Below, in pieces: positions 17,270 through 25,360 of a stretch of 64,000 nucleotides of DNA. This stretch comes from an uncultured bacterium. GTDB taxonomy: Bacteria > Bacteroidota > Bacteroidia > Bacteroidales > Muribaculaceae. The stretch spans positions 124,001-188,000 of the forward strand of contig CAJMMT010000001.1 of assembly GCA_905214715.1 (NCBI GenBank), read 5' to 3'. How positions within the stretch are numbered: the first letter of the stretch is position 1; every line of letters starts with the position of its first letter. Position numbers and translations under genes: made by a program. Under the pieces are notes generated by a model. That model was not told the DNA's origin, did not search any database, and saw nothing but the letters and a program-made list of their open reading frames with translations.

Positions 17270-19050
17270 TGTTTAAGAGGTTTTTATCTTTATCACCGGT
17301 TGCAAAAGGAACGGTGTTTTTTATACTGGCCTTGTTGATGGTCGTGCCTTGGTTAGGACTTACCGAGTTTAATACGAAGGGTGAACCCCGCGAGGCGGTA
17401 GTGTCGATGTCCATGATGCAGAAAGAGAATTGGGTGCTTCCTGTGAACAATGATATCGACATACCCTACAAGCCGATGATGTATCATTGGACCGGCAGTC
17501 TGGCATCTCTTTTGAATGGGGGAGATGTGAATGAGTTTACCTCCAGACTGCCGTCGGCATTGGCGTTCGCGTTGCTTGTCGGAGCTACATGCTGGTTCTA
17601 CAGCCGCTACGACCGCCGTCGGTTCGCGCCTGCTCTGACGGCCGCGATTCTACTTACTTGCTTCGAGCTTCATCGTTCAGGTGTTTCCGCACGTGTCGAT
17701 ATGACGTTGACCTTCTGGATGGTGTCCGCGTTTTTTCTGCTTTACCGATGGTGGTGCCGTGAACGGTCGGGAGACAGACTCCGTTTCCTTTATCGTATCC
17801 CGTGGTTGGCGGTACTCTGTATGTCGGCCTCCATGCTGTCCAAAGGGCCGGTAGGCATTCTGCTTCCGGTTTTGGCGATGGGTATATTCATGCTTCTGAA
17901 ACGTGAAAAAATCCTTCATGCGTTTCTTTGGATGACGCTCTTCGCTTTGCTGGCTTCCCTGTTGCCCCTGTTATGGTATTACGAGGCATGGCTGCAGGGC
18001 GGCGACAATTTCCTTGAGTTGGTCATGGAAGAAAATTTCGGACGCATGACCGGCACGATGACCTATGAATCGCATTCCAATCCGTGGCATTATAATTTCT
18101 GGATAACCGCGGCCGGATTCCTGCCGTGGACAATACTCGCGCTTATAGGAGGGATCGGTATGCTCGTACGGAAATTGTCAGGCTCACGCAACCCGGTAGG
18201 TACCTCGGCAGGGAAGCCTGCCAGCCGCCGGATCAGATGGACCGGGAGCGACCTTGATCTCTTTACCCTTGTTTCTCTCGCCACGGTCATCATATTTTTC
18301 TGTTTGCCAAGCAGCAAGCGCAGCGTATATCTGATGCCCGCATATCCCTTCATAGCATGGTTCGCGGCGCGCTGGTTCATATGGCTCGGCAGAAACGGTT
18401 ATGCCCGGGCCATACGGGCGTTCGGCGCCGTGTTGGCCATAGTGGCAATTCTGACAGAGGTGGCATTCCTTTTTATCAAGATGCCTTTATCTGACGTGGT
18501 TGTATTTACCGGTCGTAAAGCTGCGGCCAACATGGCCATGTTCGAGGCATTGCGCGATACAGGTCCTCTGACATGGATATTGGTGGCGTTGCTGTTCGGG
18601 TGCGGATTGGCATGGTTCGTATGGAAAGGCAAAATGAAAAGACCTGTCGCCATGCTCGGAGCCGAATTCGCCATGTTATTCTTCCTTTTTGTGGCGTTGG
18701 ACGGCGGATTGCAACCTGCGTTGCTCAACACCAAGTCGCTTAAGGGTGATGCCAAGGCGATATCGGAAATAATCGGAGAAGAATCGCTGTATGAATTTAT
18801 AGAATTCGGAGAGTCGGCTACAGCCAATAAATATCATTTCTTCGAACTTGATTTCTACCTTGACGACAGGATTATGAATTTCCGCAGGCGTACACCGAAA
18901 GAAGGATACCTTGCCATCCCGGTTTCCGATATTGAGCATTGGCTGCCTGAATTCGAATCTGAAGGTTATGACTTTGAAAAAGCCTATACCATAGACCGCC
19001 CGGCCAGGAAGGAAAAGATAAACATTTATAAGTTTAAATCACTTCGATAA
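17269..19050 (+). CDS. ArnT/PMT-like glycosyltransferase (GT83-type), polytopic
   Basis: A membrane glycosyltransferase using a polyprenyl-linked sugar donor, probably modifying lipid A or another envelope glycan. The N-terminal loop after TM1 holds the acidic motif TKGEPREA (residues about 31-38) typical of this clan. About 10-12 hydrophobic helices follow, then a hydrophilic periplasmic C-terminal domain (FFELDFYLDDRIMNFRRRTPKEGYL). The start at 17269 (MFKRFLSL) is preferred over the ATG at 17239, whose ten extra residues are encoded entirely within the hairpin. At 593 residues it matches the family's usual 550-600. No aminoarabinose-synthesis genes are adjacent, so the sugar is unknown. 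Confidence 0.85.
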   Translation: MFKRFLSLSPVAKGTVFFILALLMVVPWLGLTEFNTKGEPREAVVSMSMMQKENWVLPVNNDIDIPYKPMMYHWTGSLASLLNGGDVNEFTSRLPSALAFALLVGATCWFYSRYDRRRFAPALTAAILLTCFELHRSGVSARVDMTLTFWMVSAFFLLYRWWCRERSGDRLRFLYRIPWLAVLCMSASMLSKGPVGILLPVLAMGIFMLLKREKILHAFLWMTLFALLASLLPLLWYYEAWLQGGDNFLELVMEENFGRMTGTMTYESHSNPWHYNFWITAAGFLPWTILALIGGIGMLVRKLSGSRNPVGTSAGKPASRRIRWTGSDLDLFTLVSLATVIIFFCLPSSKRSVYLMPAYPFIAWFAARWFIWLGRNGYARAIRAFGAVLAIVAILTEVAFLFIKMPLSDVVVFTGRKAAANMAMFEALRDTGPLTWILVALLFGCGLAWFVWKGKMKRPVAMLGAEFAMLFFLFVALDGGLQPALLNTKSLKGDAKAISEIIGEESLYEFIEFGESATANKYHFFELDFYLDDRIMNFRRRTPKEGYLAIPVSDIEHWLPEFESEGYDFEKAYTIDRPARKEKINIYKFKSLR

Positions 19051-19155
19051 ATGAATTGTGGAAAATCCGGCTCCCGGGATATAATCCGTAAACGGTTGGT
19101 TATAAATTGTATTGGCTGATTGTTTGTTGATTCGCATAAAAAAGTTGGCGGAATA

Positions 19156-19187
19156 TTTGGCGGCAACGGCTAAAAATGTTAACTTTG
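19156..19187 (+). promoter_or_regulatory. Promoter of tRNA-Cys
   Basis: TTTG (19156-19159), 20-bp spacer, TAACTTTG (19180-19187): an exact match to the Bacteroidetes housekeeping consensus, 40 nt before the tRNA. Confidence 0.75.
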
Positions 19188-19227
19188 CATTCGCAAAAGG
19201 GACGATAGTTCCGATTGCGAAACATAA

Positions 19228-19298
19228 GGTTCCATGTCCGAGTGGTTAGGTACCGGTCTGCAAAACCGTTTACACCAGTTCGAATCTGGTTGGAACCT
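19228..19298 (+). tRNA. tRNA-Cys (anticodon GCA)
   Basis: A 71-nt cloverleaf. The acceptor stem GGTTCCA (19228-19234) pairs with TGGAACC (19291-19297), the discriminator is U as usual for Cys, the anticodon loop is TCTGCAAAAC with GCA, and the T-arm is CCAGTTCGAATCTGG. The 3' CCA is not encoded. It has its own promoter and terminator. Confidence 0.97.
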
Positions 19299-19312
19299 CT
19301 CCCCCTTCCCCC

Positions 19313-19351
19313 GGGAGGACATTTCTTCGGAAATGTTCTCCCATTTTTTTT
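19313..19351 (+). terminator. Intrinsic terminator of tRNA-Cys
   Basis: 13-bp stem, GGGAGGACATTTC (19313-19325), TTCG loop, and GAAATGTTCTCCC (19330-19342) with one G-U pair, then eight T (19344-19351). Confidence 0.92.
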
Positions 19352-19421
19352 GATATTTAGGGTGGGGGTCGGCGACTTTTGTTATATTTGTAATAAGTAA
19401 GTGTTCAAATTTAATTTATAC

Positions 19422-19621
19422 TTAGAGAATGTTTGGATTTAACTTCCATTCACGCGAAGAGGATTTTTTGAGATGTTTCCGCAAGTTGAGGAGGGCGCGG
19501 TGCGGGCACCGTAACCGACGAAATCTTGGCGGAAACAGCCAAAAAAGACCTTCGGGGGATGGAAAGAATTTACCATTCATTCCTCAATTATAAATTCGTG
19601 TTAAATTCAAGCATTCTCTTA
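19422..19621 (+). mobile_element. MITE1 copy A (non-autonomous element, about 194 bp)
   Basis: Terminal inverted repeats GAGAATGTTTGGATTTAA (from 19425) and its near-complement ending CATTCTC (19618). Both sides carry the 3-bp direct repeat TTA (19422-19424, 19619-19621). The core has a GC-rich hairpin CGGTGC-GG-GCACCG. It is nearly identical to the copies at 25045 and 58366. No transposase is encoded. The TWA target duplication and GAG-starting ends resemble the IS1031 group of IS5, by inference. Confidence 0.85.
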
Positions 19622-19634
19622 ATGCGAATTTATT

Positions 19635-19774
19635 TTTGAGGCGATTACGGTGCGGAGTGAAGGAGAATATAGGCATATTCGACTGAGCGACAATCCGTAA
19701 GCGCCCAAAAAGAAACCGCAGGAAGTATAAAAGATTTCAAATCACTTACTTTCGTTTAAATTTGAATACTTACT
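19635..19774. repeat. Repeat block ending in a 40-bp dispersed repeat directly ahead of the HU gene
   Basis: 19650-19712 (GCGGAGTGAAGGAGAATATA onward) resembles the middle of MITE2. The last 40 bp (19735-19774, with two ACTTACT units and TTTAAATTTGAA) recur with one change at 32386-32425. AGTAAGTGTTCAAATTTA at 19397-19414 is the inverted partner of the right end (TAAATTTGAATACTTACT), so 19397-19774 may be a composite element into which MITE1 copy A inserted. Confidence 0.6.
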
Positions 19775-19775
19775 G

Positions 19776-20075
19776 ATGGATTATAAGACTTTGACCGAGC
19801 GGCTATCCGCAAAGCTTGATGTCCCACGTGAAGATGTGGGTATAATGCTTCATGCGTTAGCGGATGTCGTAGAGACATGTGCTTCGGAATGCGATGTGGT
19901 TACGATACCCGGGTTTGGCTCTTTCGAGGCCAGAAAGAGAGTTGAAAGGGTTTCCGTTCATCCCTCAACGGGCAAGCGCATGCTGTATCCTCCAAAAGTA
20001 ACTTTAACTTTCCGCCCCTCTACAATGCTAAGAAAGCAGTTGAGAGATGAAGAATTGACCGAAGATGGAGAATAA
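19776..20075 (+). CDS. HU/IHF-family DNA-binding protein
   Basis: A 99-residue histone-like protein expected to bend nucleoid DNA as a dimer. An N-terminal helical dimerisation part (LTERLSAKLDVPREDVGIMLHALADVV) is followed by IPGFGSFEARKR, the conserved turn of the fold, and a beta arm (VHPSTGKRMLYPPKVTLTFRPS) with the basic residues expected for DNA contact. The last 11 bp overlap the start of the next HU-containing gene, so the pair is translationally coupled and could form a heterodimer. The start lies 1 bp after the dispersed 40-bp repeat, so its promoter must lie in or before that element. Confidence 0.9.
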   Translation: MDYKTLTERLSAKLDVPREDVGIMLHALADVVETCASECDVVTIPGFGSFEARKRVERVSVHPSTGKRMLYPPKVTLTFRPSTMLRKQLRDEELTEDGE

Positions 20076-21453
20076 GATCACACTTCCGGCGCTTTCAGCG
20101 ATGCTCGCGCAGCGCACCGGACTCACAAAAAGGCTTTGTGAAGATTTCGTGCGTGAATTGTTCGCCCTTGTTTCTTCATCGTTGGTAGAGGGCGAGAGCG
20201 TGAAGATTAATGACCTCGGTACATTCCGCGTGGCCAAAGTCGAACCGAGAATGAGCGTCGATGTCGTAACCGGCGAGGCAATCCGGATACCGGGACATAG
20301 AAAAGTGGTATTTCTGCCTGATAAGGAACTGGCGGCTGTTATCAACGCGCCGTTCGAAGCCTTCGAGCCGATAGAGCTTCCCGATGATCTTCCGGAAGAG
20401 CTTCTCGATAAAGTCGATGCCGAAGAGCGCCCGGAGCAATCGGAGAGATCGGAAGAACCGGAGCGATCGGAGCAATTGGAGCAATCGGAACAATCGGAAC
20501 AATCGGAGCAATTGGAAGTATCGGAGCAGTCTGATATCTACAATAATTCCGATAACTCTGATAATTCAGATAATTCAGATAATTCTGATAACTCTGATAA
20601 TTCCAATAACTCTGATAATTCCAATAACTCTGATAATTCTGATAATTCTGATAACTCCAAAAATCCTTACCGGTCTGATTTCTTTTACGATCTTTCAGAT
20701 CAGGAAGATTCCGGCGAACCGCACGCTGAAATCCCGGTTAAGTCTCCGATACCTGAGTCTCCGATACCTGAAATTCCCATAGCTGAGACTCCAATAGCTG
20801 AGACTCCGGTACCGGAGTCTCCGATAGAAGAGCCGGCGGTAAGGGAGGTCCGGATTGTAGAGCGTGATAGCCGTCGTTTCAGCATCGGTTTTCTGATAGG
20901 TTTCTTATGTTGCCTGATAGTCTTCGGGGTCATAGTCCTGATAGGATACCGCACCTTGTTGTCAAAAATCGAAAGCATGCAGCCTGTGGAAATACCCGAG
21001 ATTGTAGTCGCTGACAATGGCGAAGGAGAGGTAAGCGCGGATGCTGCTGCCGAAATAGGAGAATCCGGGGTAGGGAAATCAGCCGGATCGGTTCAAGATA
21101 ACGATGCCGTAGCAACTGAGCGGGATAACAGTGAAGTTGCATCCGGACAAAGCGCGGCCGAGGCTCGGAAAGAATTGGAGCCGGAGACAAAACCGTCAGA
21201 CAAGAAGGTATATGATACTATATCGCGGACCCGATTCCTGACCACCATGGCCAAAGAGCATTACGGCAATTTCAATCTATGGCCATATATATATGAAGAG
21301 AACAAGGCGTTTCTCGGCCATCCGGACCGAATCCGTCCGGGTACGCGCGTGGTAGTGCCACCACTGTCGAAATATGGTGTGGACCCGAACTCCAAAGCCG
21401 ATATAGAAAAGGCCAGACGCAAGGGGGCCGAGATATATGCCCGCTATCAGTAA
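20065..21453 (+). CDS. HU domain - membrane helix - LysM-like fusion protein
   Basis: Residues 1-95 form an HU/IHF-like fold (LVEGESVKINDLGTFRVAKVEPR, then PGHRKVVFLPDKEL). Low-complexity tracts follow: Glu-Gln-Ser (about 117-153), Asn-Ser-Asp (about 157-198) and PIPES/PIAET units (about 225-260). A single TM helix (SIGFLIGFLCCLIVFGVIVL, about 272-295) comes next, then an acidic linker and a C-terminal LysM-like domain (FLTTMAKEHYGNFNLWPYIY, GTRVVVPP, from about 385). The expected topology puts HU in the cytoplasm and the LysM part in the periplasm, which would tie DNA to the cell wall. It overlaps the upstream HU gene by 11 bp. Each domain is recognisable; the tethering role is inference. 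Confidence 0.85.
   Translation: MENKITLPALSAMLAQRTGLTKRLCEDFVRELFALVSSSLVEGESVKINDLGTFRVAKVEPRMSVDVVTGEAIRIPGHRKVVFLPDKELAAVINAPFEAFEPIELPDDLPEELLDKVDAEERPEQSERSEEPERSEQLEQSEQSEQSEQLEVSEQSDIYNNSDNSDNSDNSDNSDNSDNSNNSDNSNNSDNSDNSDNSKNPYRSDFFYDLSDQEDSGEPHAEIPVKSPIPESPIPEIPIAETPIAETPVPESPIEEPAVREVRIVERDSRRFSIGFLIGFLCCLIVFGVIVLIGYRTLLSKIESMQPVEIPEIVVADNGEGEVSADAAAEIGESGVGKSAGSVQDNDAVATERDNSEVASGQSAAEARKELEPETKPSDKKVYDTISRTRFLTTMAKEHYGNFNLWPYIYEENKAFLGHPDRIRPGTRVVVPPLSKYGVDPNSKADIEKARRKGAEIYARYQ
20431..20660 (+). repeat. In-frame 9-bp microsatellite inside the HU-LysM gene
   Basis: First CGGAGCAAT-type units (about 20431-20525), then GATAATTCT/GATAACTCT-type units (about 20544-20655). Since the unit is 9 bp, copy-number change alters linker length without shifting the frame. 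Confidence 0.85.
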
Positions 21454-21482
21454 GCATATTTAACTTAAACGAAATATAGAAC

Positions 21483-22364
21483 ATGAAAAGACTTTCGTTT
21501 GTAATTCTCCTGTTGGCCGCATGTATTCTTCCTATGCGGTCTCAGATTTGCTATAAAGTGGAAGGAAATGGCCTTAAACAGGCATCCTATCTTTTCGGAA
21601 CTCATCATCTTGCCCCGATGAGCGTATATACCGCTATCGAAGGCGCCAAGAAAGGATTTGCCGACGCAGCCGTGGTGGTAGGGGAGACCGATATGGAGGC
21701 GTTGTCAGACATGACCGTCGCCATGCAGATGCAGCAACTCGCGTTGGCTCCGGCAGACTCCACCCTCACACGTCTGCTACCAGCCGGGAAGCTGGAAGAA
21801 TATGGCAAGACATTCTCAGGTCTGGTACCCAATGCCTCGCTGACAATGTTCGATGCCTTCAAGCCGCTGGTTCCGATCAATGTGGCCACTCTTACCCTTA
21901 TCTCGCAAAATCTCGAGGGGTTCAATCCTGAAGAGCAACTCGACACATGGTTTCAGCTGCAGGGGAAACTCGAGGGGAAAAAGGTGGTTGCCTTGGAGAC
22001 CCCGATGGAACAGGCCACAATGCTCTATTGCGGTCTGCCTGTCAGCGCTCAGGCAAAAGCCCTTTGTAAGCTTCTCGACGACCCTCGGAAAATAGTGGAA
22101 CAGGCCAAGACATTGAATCAAGCCTATCTTGAAGCCGATCTTGACAGACTATTGAAACTGTCGGAAGAGGATGAAGATCCGGAATCGGCGGCATTCAACG
22201 AGATAATCCTGCTGAACCGCAACAAGGCTTGGCTTGAGAAATTGCCATCCATATTGAGCGAGGCTCCGACGTTCGTGGCCGTGGGCGCGTTGCATTTGGC
22301 CGGTCCCGACGGCCTTGTGGAAGGTTTGCGCAAGAAAGGGTATACTGTTACTCCGGTAAAATGA
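21483..22364 (+). CDS. TraB/GumN family protein (secreted or periplasmic)
   Basis: Signal peptide MKRLSFVILLLAACILPMRS; if Cys14 of LAAC were lipidated it could instead be a lipoprotein, though what follows is less typical. The family hallmark YLFGTHHLAP (Gly-Thr-His-His) is near residue 40, and VGALHLAGPDGLVEGLRKKGY near the end is the second conserved TraB site with His. Relatives (Tiki, TraB) are candidate metal-dependent peptidases, so proteolytic activity is possible but unproven here. At 293 residues it is of usual length. It lies 29 nt after the HU-LysM gene and may be co-transcribed. Confidence 0.85.
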   Translation: MKRLSFVILLLAACILPMRSQICYKVEGNGLKQASYLFGTHHLAPMSVYTAIEGAKKGFADAAVVVGETDMEALSDMTVAMQMQQLALAPADSTLTRLLPAGKLEEYGKTFSGLVPNASLTMFDAFKPLVPINVATLTLISQNLEGFNPEEQLDTWFQLQGKLEGKKVVALETPMEQATMLYCGLPVSAQAKALCKLLDDPRKIVEQAKTLNQAYLEADLDRLLKLSEEDEDPESAAFNEIILLNRNKAWLEKLPSILSEAPTFVAVGALHLAGPDGLVEGLRKKGYTVTPVK

Positions 22365-22433
22365 TTTATCGGGCTGATTTTTTATTTCCGGCGAAGAAGT
22401 ACGCTGAGACAAACAAATATTTTTTGTATTTTT

Positions 22434-22463
22434 TTTGTATGTAAGGTTTATTTGCTAAATTTG
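22434..22463 (+). promoter_or_regulatory. Promoter of tnaA
   Basis: TTTG (22434-22437), 18-bp spacer, TAAATTTG (22456-22463). It matches the Bacteroidetes consensus with a slightly short spacer and leaves a leader of about 75 nt. No TnaC-like leader peptide with a critical Trp was seen. Confidence 0.6.
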
Positions 22464-22543
22464 CAAAGAGGGTGGCCCGATATATGGATTGACCTGCTTT
22501 ATCGGCCATTCAGTTTGAAAAACACTTATTCTAAATATACATC

Positions 22544-23920
22544 ATGGAATTACCTTTTGCTGAATCATGGAAAATCAAGATGGTTGAACCCATCAGAAAG
22601 AGCACTCGCGAGCAACGCGAACAATGGCTGAAAGAAGCGAAATACAACGTATTCATGCTTCGTGCCGATCAGGTATATATCGACTGCCTTACCGATAGCG
22701 GTACCGGCGCCATGAGCGACCGTCAGTGGGCCGCCATGATGACCGGCGATGAAAGCTACGCAGGTGCCCGCAGCTTCTACGAACTTAAAGACACCATCAC
22801 CAGGATAACCGGTTTCGAGTATGTGATCCCCACCCACCAGGGTCGCGCCGCGGAGAACGTGCTTTTCTCTCACCTCGTGAAAGCGGGCGATATCGTTCCC
22901 GGCAATTCCCACTTCGACACCACGAAAGGCCACATCGAATCGCGCAAGGCATATGCCGTAGACTGCACGGTAGACGAGGCCAAGAACACTCAGCTTGAAG
23001 TTCCTTTCAAGGGAAACGTCGACCTCGACAAGCTTGAGAAATGTCTTGAGGAGAACCATGACAAGGTTCCCTTTATCATCGTGACCATCACCAACAACAC
23101 CGCCGGCGGCCAGCCCGTTTCGATGGAAAATTTGCGTGGCGTTCGCCGTATAGCCGACAAATATGGCAAGCGCGTGGTATTCGACTCAGCCCGCTTCGCC
23201 GAGAACGCATATTTCATCAAGATGCGCGAACCTGAATTCAAGGATGCCACCATCAAGGAGATATGCCGCGAGATGTTCTCTTTGGCCGACATCATGACCA
23301 TGTCGTCGAAGAAAGACGGACTTGTGAACATGGGCGGCTTCATCGCTACCCGCTGGGAAGATGTATATGAGGGTGCCAAGCGTTTCTGCATCCCGTTCGA
23401 AGGCTTCCTTACCTACGGCGGTATGAACGGCCGCGACATGGCTGCCCTTGCCGTAGGTCTTGATGAAAACACCGAGTTCGACATGCTCGAAACCCGTATC
23501 AAGCAGGTCGAGTATCTTGCAAAGAAACTTGACGAGTACGGCATTCCTTACCAGCGTCCCGTAGGTGGCCACGCCCTCTTCATCGATGCCGACAAGGTTC
23601 TTGACCGCATCCCGAAAGAGGAGTTCCCCGCCCAGACCCTTACCATCGAGCTTTATCGCGAAGCCGGTGTGCGCGGTTGCGAAATCGGCTATATACTTGC
23701 CGACCGCGATCCCGTAACCCGCGAGAACCGTTTCGGCGGCAACGACTTCCTGCGTCTCTGCATCTGCCGTCGCACATACACCAACAACCATATGGATGTC
23801 ATCGCGGCCGCTCTGAAGAATGTATACGACCGTCGTCATGAAATCACACGTGGCGTGAAGATCGTATGGGAGACAGAACTGATGCGTCACTTCACAGTTC
23901 AGCTCGAACCCCTCCAGTAA
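22544..23920 (+). CDS. tnaA: Tryptophanase
   Basis: PLP enzyme cleaving tryptophan to indole, pyruvate and ammonia in the cytoplasm. It has the conserved TDSGTGAMSD, GDESYAG, IPTHQGRAAEN, DSARFAENAYFIK and the PLP-lysine segment MSSKKDGLVNMGG. It is distinguished from tyrosine phenol-lyase by Ile in VRGCEIG, where phenol-lyase has Arg (MERG), and by DSARF instead of DATRC. At 458 residues it has normal length. It has its own promoter and terminator. No tryptophan permease is adjacent. This makes the organism a probable indole producer. Confidence 0.94.
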   Translation: MELPFAESWKIKMVEPIRKSTREQREQWLKEAKYNVFMLRADQVYIDCLTDSGTGAMSDRQWAAMMTGDESYAGARSFYELKDTITRITGFEYVIPTHQGRAAENVLFSHLVKAGDIVPGNSHFDTTKGHIESRKAYAVDCTVDEAKNTQLEVPFKGNVDLDKLEKCLEENHDKVPFIIVTITNNTAGGQPVSMENLRGVRRIADKYGKRVVFDSARFAENAYFIKMREPEFKDATIKEICREMFSLADIMTMSSKKDGLVNMGGFIATRWEDVYEGAKRFCIPFEGFLTYGGMNGRDMAALAVGLDENTEFDMLETRIKQVEYLAKKLDEYGIPYQRPVGGHALFIDADKVLDRIPKEEFPAQTLTIELYREAGVRGCEIGYILADRDPVTRENRFGGNDFLRLCICRRTYTNNHMDVIAAALKNVYDRRHEITRGVKIVWETELMRHFTVQLEPLQ

Positions 23921-23941
23921 TAATAGTTATTCTTCATAAGG

Positions 23942-23977
23942 AAAGCTCCCGGACTGTAATAGGCCCGGGAGTTTTTT
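23942..23977 (+). terminator. Intrinsic terminator of tnaA
   Basis: AAAGCTCCCGG (23942-23952) pairs with CCGGGAGTTTT with one G-U pair, then a T run to 23977. Confidence 0.9.
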
Positions 23978-24020
23978 ATTAAACAGGCTCTTATGGTGCA
24001 GGGGTATCGGGGCGGATATG

Positions 24021-24055
24021 AAAAAGGCTTCCGGCGACTAATGTCCGGAAGCCTT
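24021..24055 (-). terminator. Intrinsic terminator of mdh
   Basis: Perfect 11-bp stem, AAGGCTTCCGG (24024-24034) with CCGGAAGCCTT (24045-24055); five T follow on the minus strand. It is 27 nt past the mdh stop. Confidence 0.88.
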
Positions 24056-24081
24056 CGCGTATAGTCGTGTTGTCAGTTGTT

Positions 24082-25011
24082 TCAGCAGGGGAGGGCTGCG
24101 TTGGTCTTGTGGACAGCCTCGGCGCTCTTGGCGAACAGGGCTTTCTCCTCTTCGTTGAGGTCAAGGTCGATAATCTTCTTGATACCGCCTTTGCCGAGCA
24201 GACAGGGAACACCTATGCAGAGATCCTTCTCGCCATATTCGCCTTCGAGAAGAGCCGAGCAGGGAATAATGCAGTCCTGATCGTGGATAACAGCTTCCAC
24301 AACCTCGGCGGTAGCGGCTCCGGGAGCGTACCAGGCCGAAGTGCCGAGCAGTTTTGTCAGGGTCGCGCCGCCAACCATAGTGTCGGCCACTACCTTGTCG
24401 AGAGTCTCCTTGTCGAGAAGGGTCTCTACGGGTATGCCGCGGAGAGTGGCGAAACGCTTCATGGGTATCATCGTTGTGTCGCCATGGCCGCCGATAACGA
24501 AACCTTCAACCTCGTTGGGATTTGCGTTGAGGGCTTTGGCCAGGAAATATTTGAAACGGCTGCTGTCGAGAGCGCCGCCCATGCCGATTATGCGGTTCTT
24601 GGGCAGACCGGAGATTTTGTGTATCAGGTAGGTCATGGTATCCATGGGGTTCGAAACGCAAACGATAACGGCGTTGGGGCTGTATTCGAGTACGCTCTTG
24701 GTTACCTGTTCCACGATCTTGGCGTTAACGCCTATGAGTTCTTCACGGGTCATGCCGGGTTTACGGGGTATTCCGGATGTGATTACAACAACGTCGCTGT
24801 TTGCTGTAGCGGCATAATCGTTGGTAACACCGTTTATACGGGTGTTCATGTCAAGAAGGTTTGCGGTTTGCATCATATCCATGGCTTTGCCTTCGGATAC
24901 GCCTTCCTTGATGTCGATCATCACTACTTCGTCGGCTACTTCGCGGATAGCCATGACGTTTGCTGCGGTGGCACCTACATTACCGGCGCCTACTACGGTT
25001 ACTTTAGACAT
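24082..25011 (-). CDS. mdh: Malate dehydrogenase (lactate/malate dehydrogenase family)
   Basis: NAD-dependent interconversion of malate and oxaloacetate in the cytoplasm. The N-terminal Rossmann loop VTVVGAGNVGATAA and the substrate loop SGIPRKPGMTREELIGVN with Arg in RKPGM indicate malate specificity. The catalytic His lies in VIGGHGDTTMIP and NPMDTM is also conserved. At 309 residues it is the usual LDH-like MDH length. It is the only gene on its transcript. A MITE1 copy sits immediately upstream (25045-25245), so its promoter must lie in or very near the element. Confidence 0.95.
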   Translation of the reverse strand: MSKVTVVGAGNVGATAANVMAIREVADEVVMIDIKEGVSEGKAMDMMQTANLLDMNTRINGVTNDYAATANSDVVVITSGIPRKPGMTREELIGVNAKIVEQVTKSVLEYSPNAVIVCVSNPMDTMTYLIHKISGLPKNRIIGMGGALDSSRFKYFLAKALNANPNEVEGFVIGGHGDTTMIPMKRFATLRGIPVETLLDKETLDKVVADTMVGGATLTKLLGTSAWYAPGAATAEVVEAVIHDQDCIIPCSALLEGEYGEKDLCIGVPCLLGKGGIKKIIDLDLNEEEKALFAKSAEAVHKTNAALPC

Positions 25012-25044
25012 AAGATTATAGTATACTTAAACTTAGGTTAGATT

Positions 25045-25245
25045 TAAGAGAATATTTGAATTTAACACGAATTTATAATTGCGAGAGAATTTGGAAATTC
25101 TTTCCATCCCCCCGAAGGCCTTTTTTGGCTGTTCCCGCCAAGATTTCGTCGGTTACGGTGCCCGCACCGCGCCCTCCTCAACTTGCGCGAACATCTCAAA
25201 AAATTCTCTTCAGGTGAATGGAAGTTAAATCCAAACACTCTCTAA
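25045..25245 (-). mobile_element. MITE1 copy B (reverse orientation)
   Basis: 195-bp element (25048-25242) flanked by TAA direct repeats (25045-25047, 25243-25245). Its reverse complement aligns with copies A and C throughout, including the GC-rich hairpin. It is placed between mdh and the TsaC-type gene. The sequence just outside its right side (TAAGAGAATATT) looks like the start of another, lost copy. Confidence 0.85.
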
Positions 25246-25360
25246 GAGAATATTCAGGTTGTCGGGGTCGGCCGGGCTGGCGGCCTTCTCTCTTTCAGGC
25301 AAAGGTAATAAAAAAACTCAATCCCTCAAAGCCGATGTTTCCAATTGTTTGGTCTTAATT

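Noticed and set aside
19429..19600. Short open frame within MITE1 copies A and C (MFGFNFHS.EEDFLRCFRKL...)
   Set aside because: It follows the repeat's inverted end, its frame changes between copies through a G-run difference, and copy B does not keep it. It is a by-product of the element sequence.
20520..20660. Possible CRISPR array from the regular repeats
   Set aside because: The repeats are contiguous 9-bp in-frame codons with no spacers, inside the HU-LysM gene.
22544..23920. Tyrosine phenol-lyase instead of tryptophanase
   Set aside because: The phenol-lyase Arg in MERG is Ile here (CEIG) and the PLP-domain segment reads DSARFAEN as in tryptophanases.
24067..25041. Long plus-strand frame opposite mdh (324 aa)
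   Set aside because: It is antisense to a complete, motif-bearing malate dehydrogenase; the composition reflects the codon usage of the real gene.
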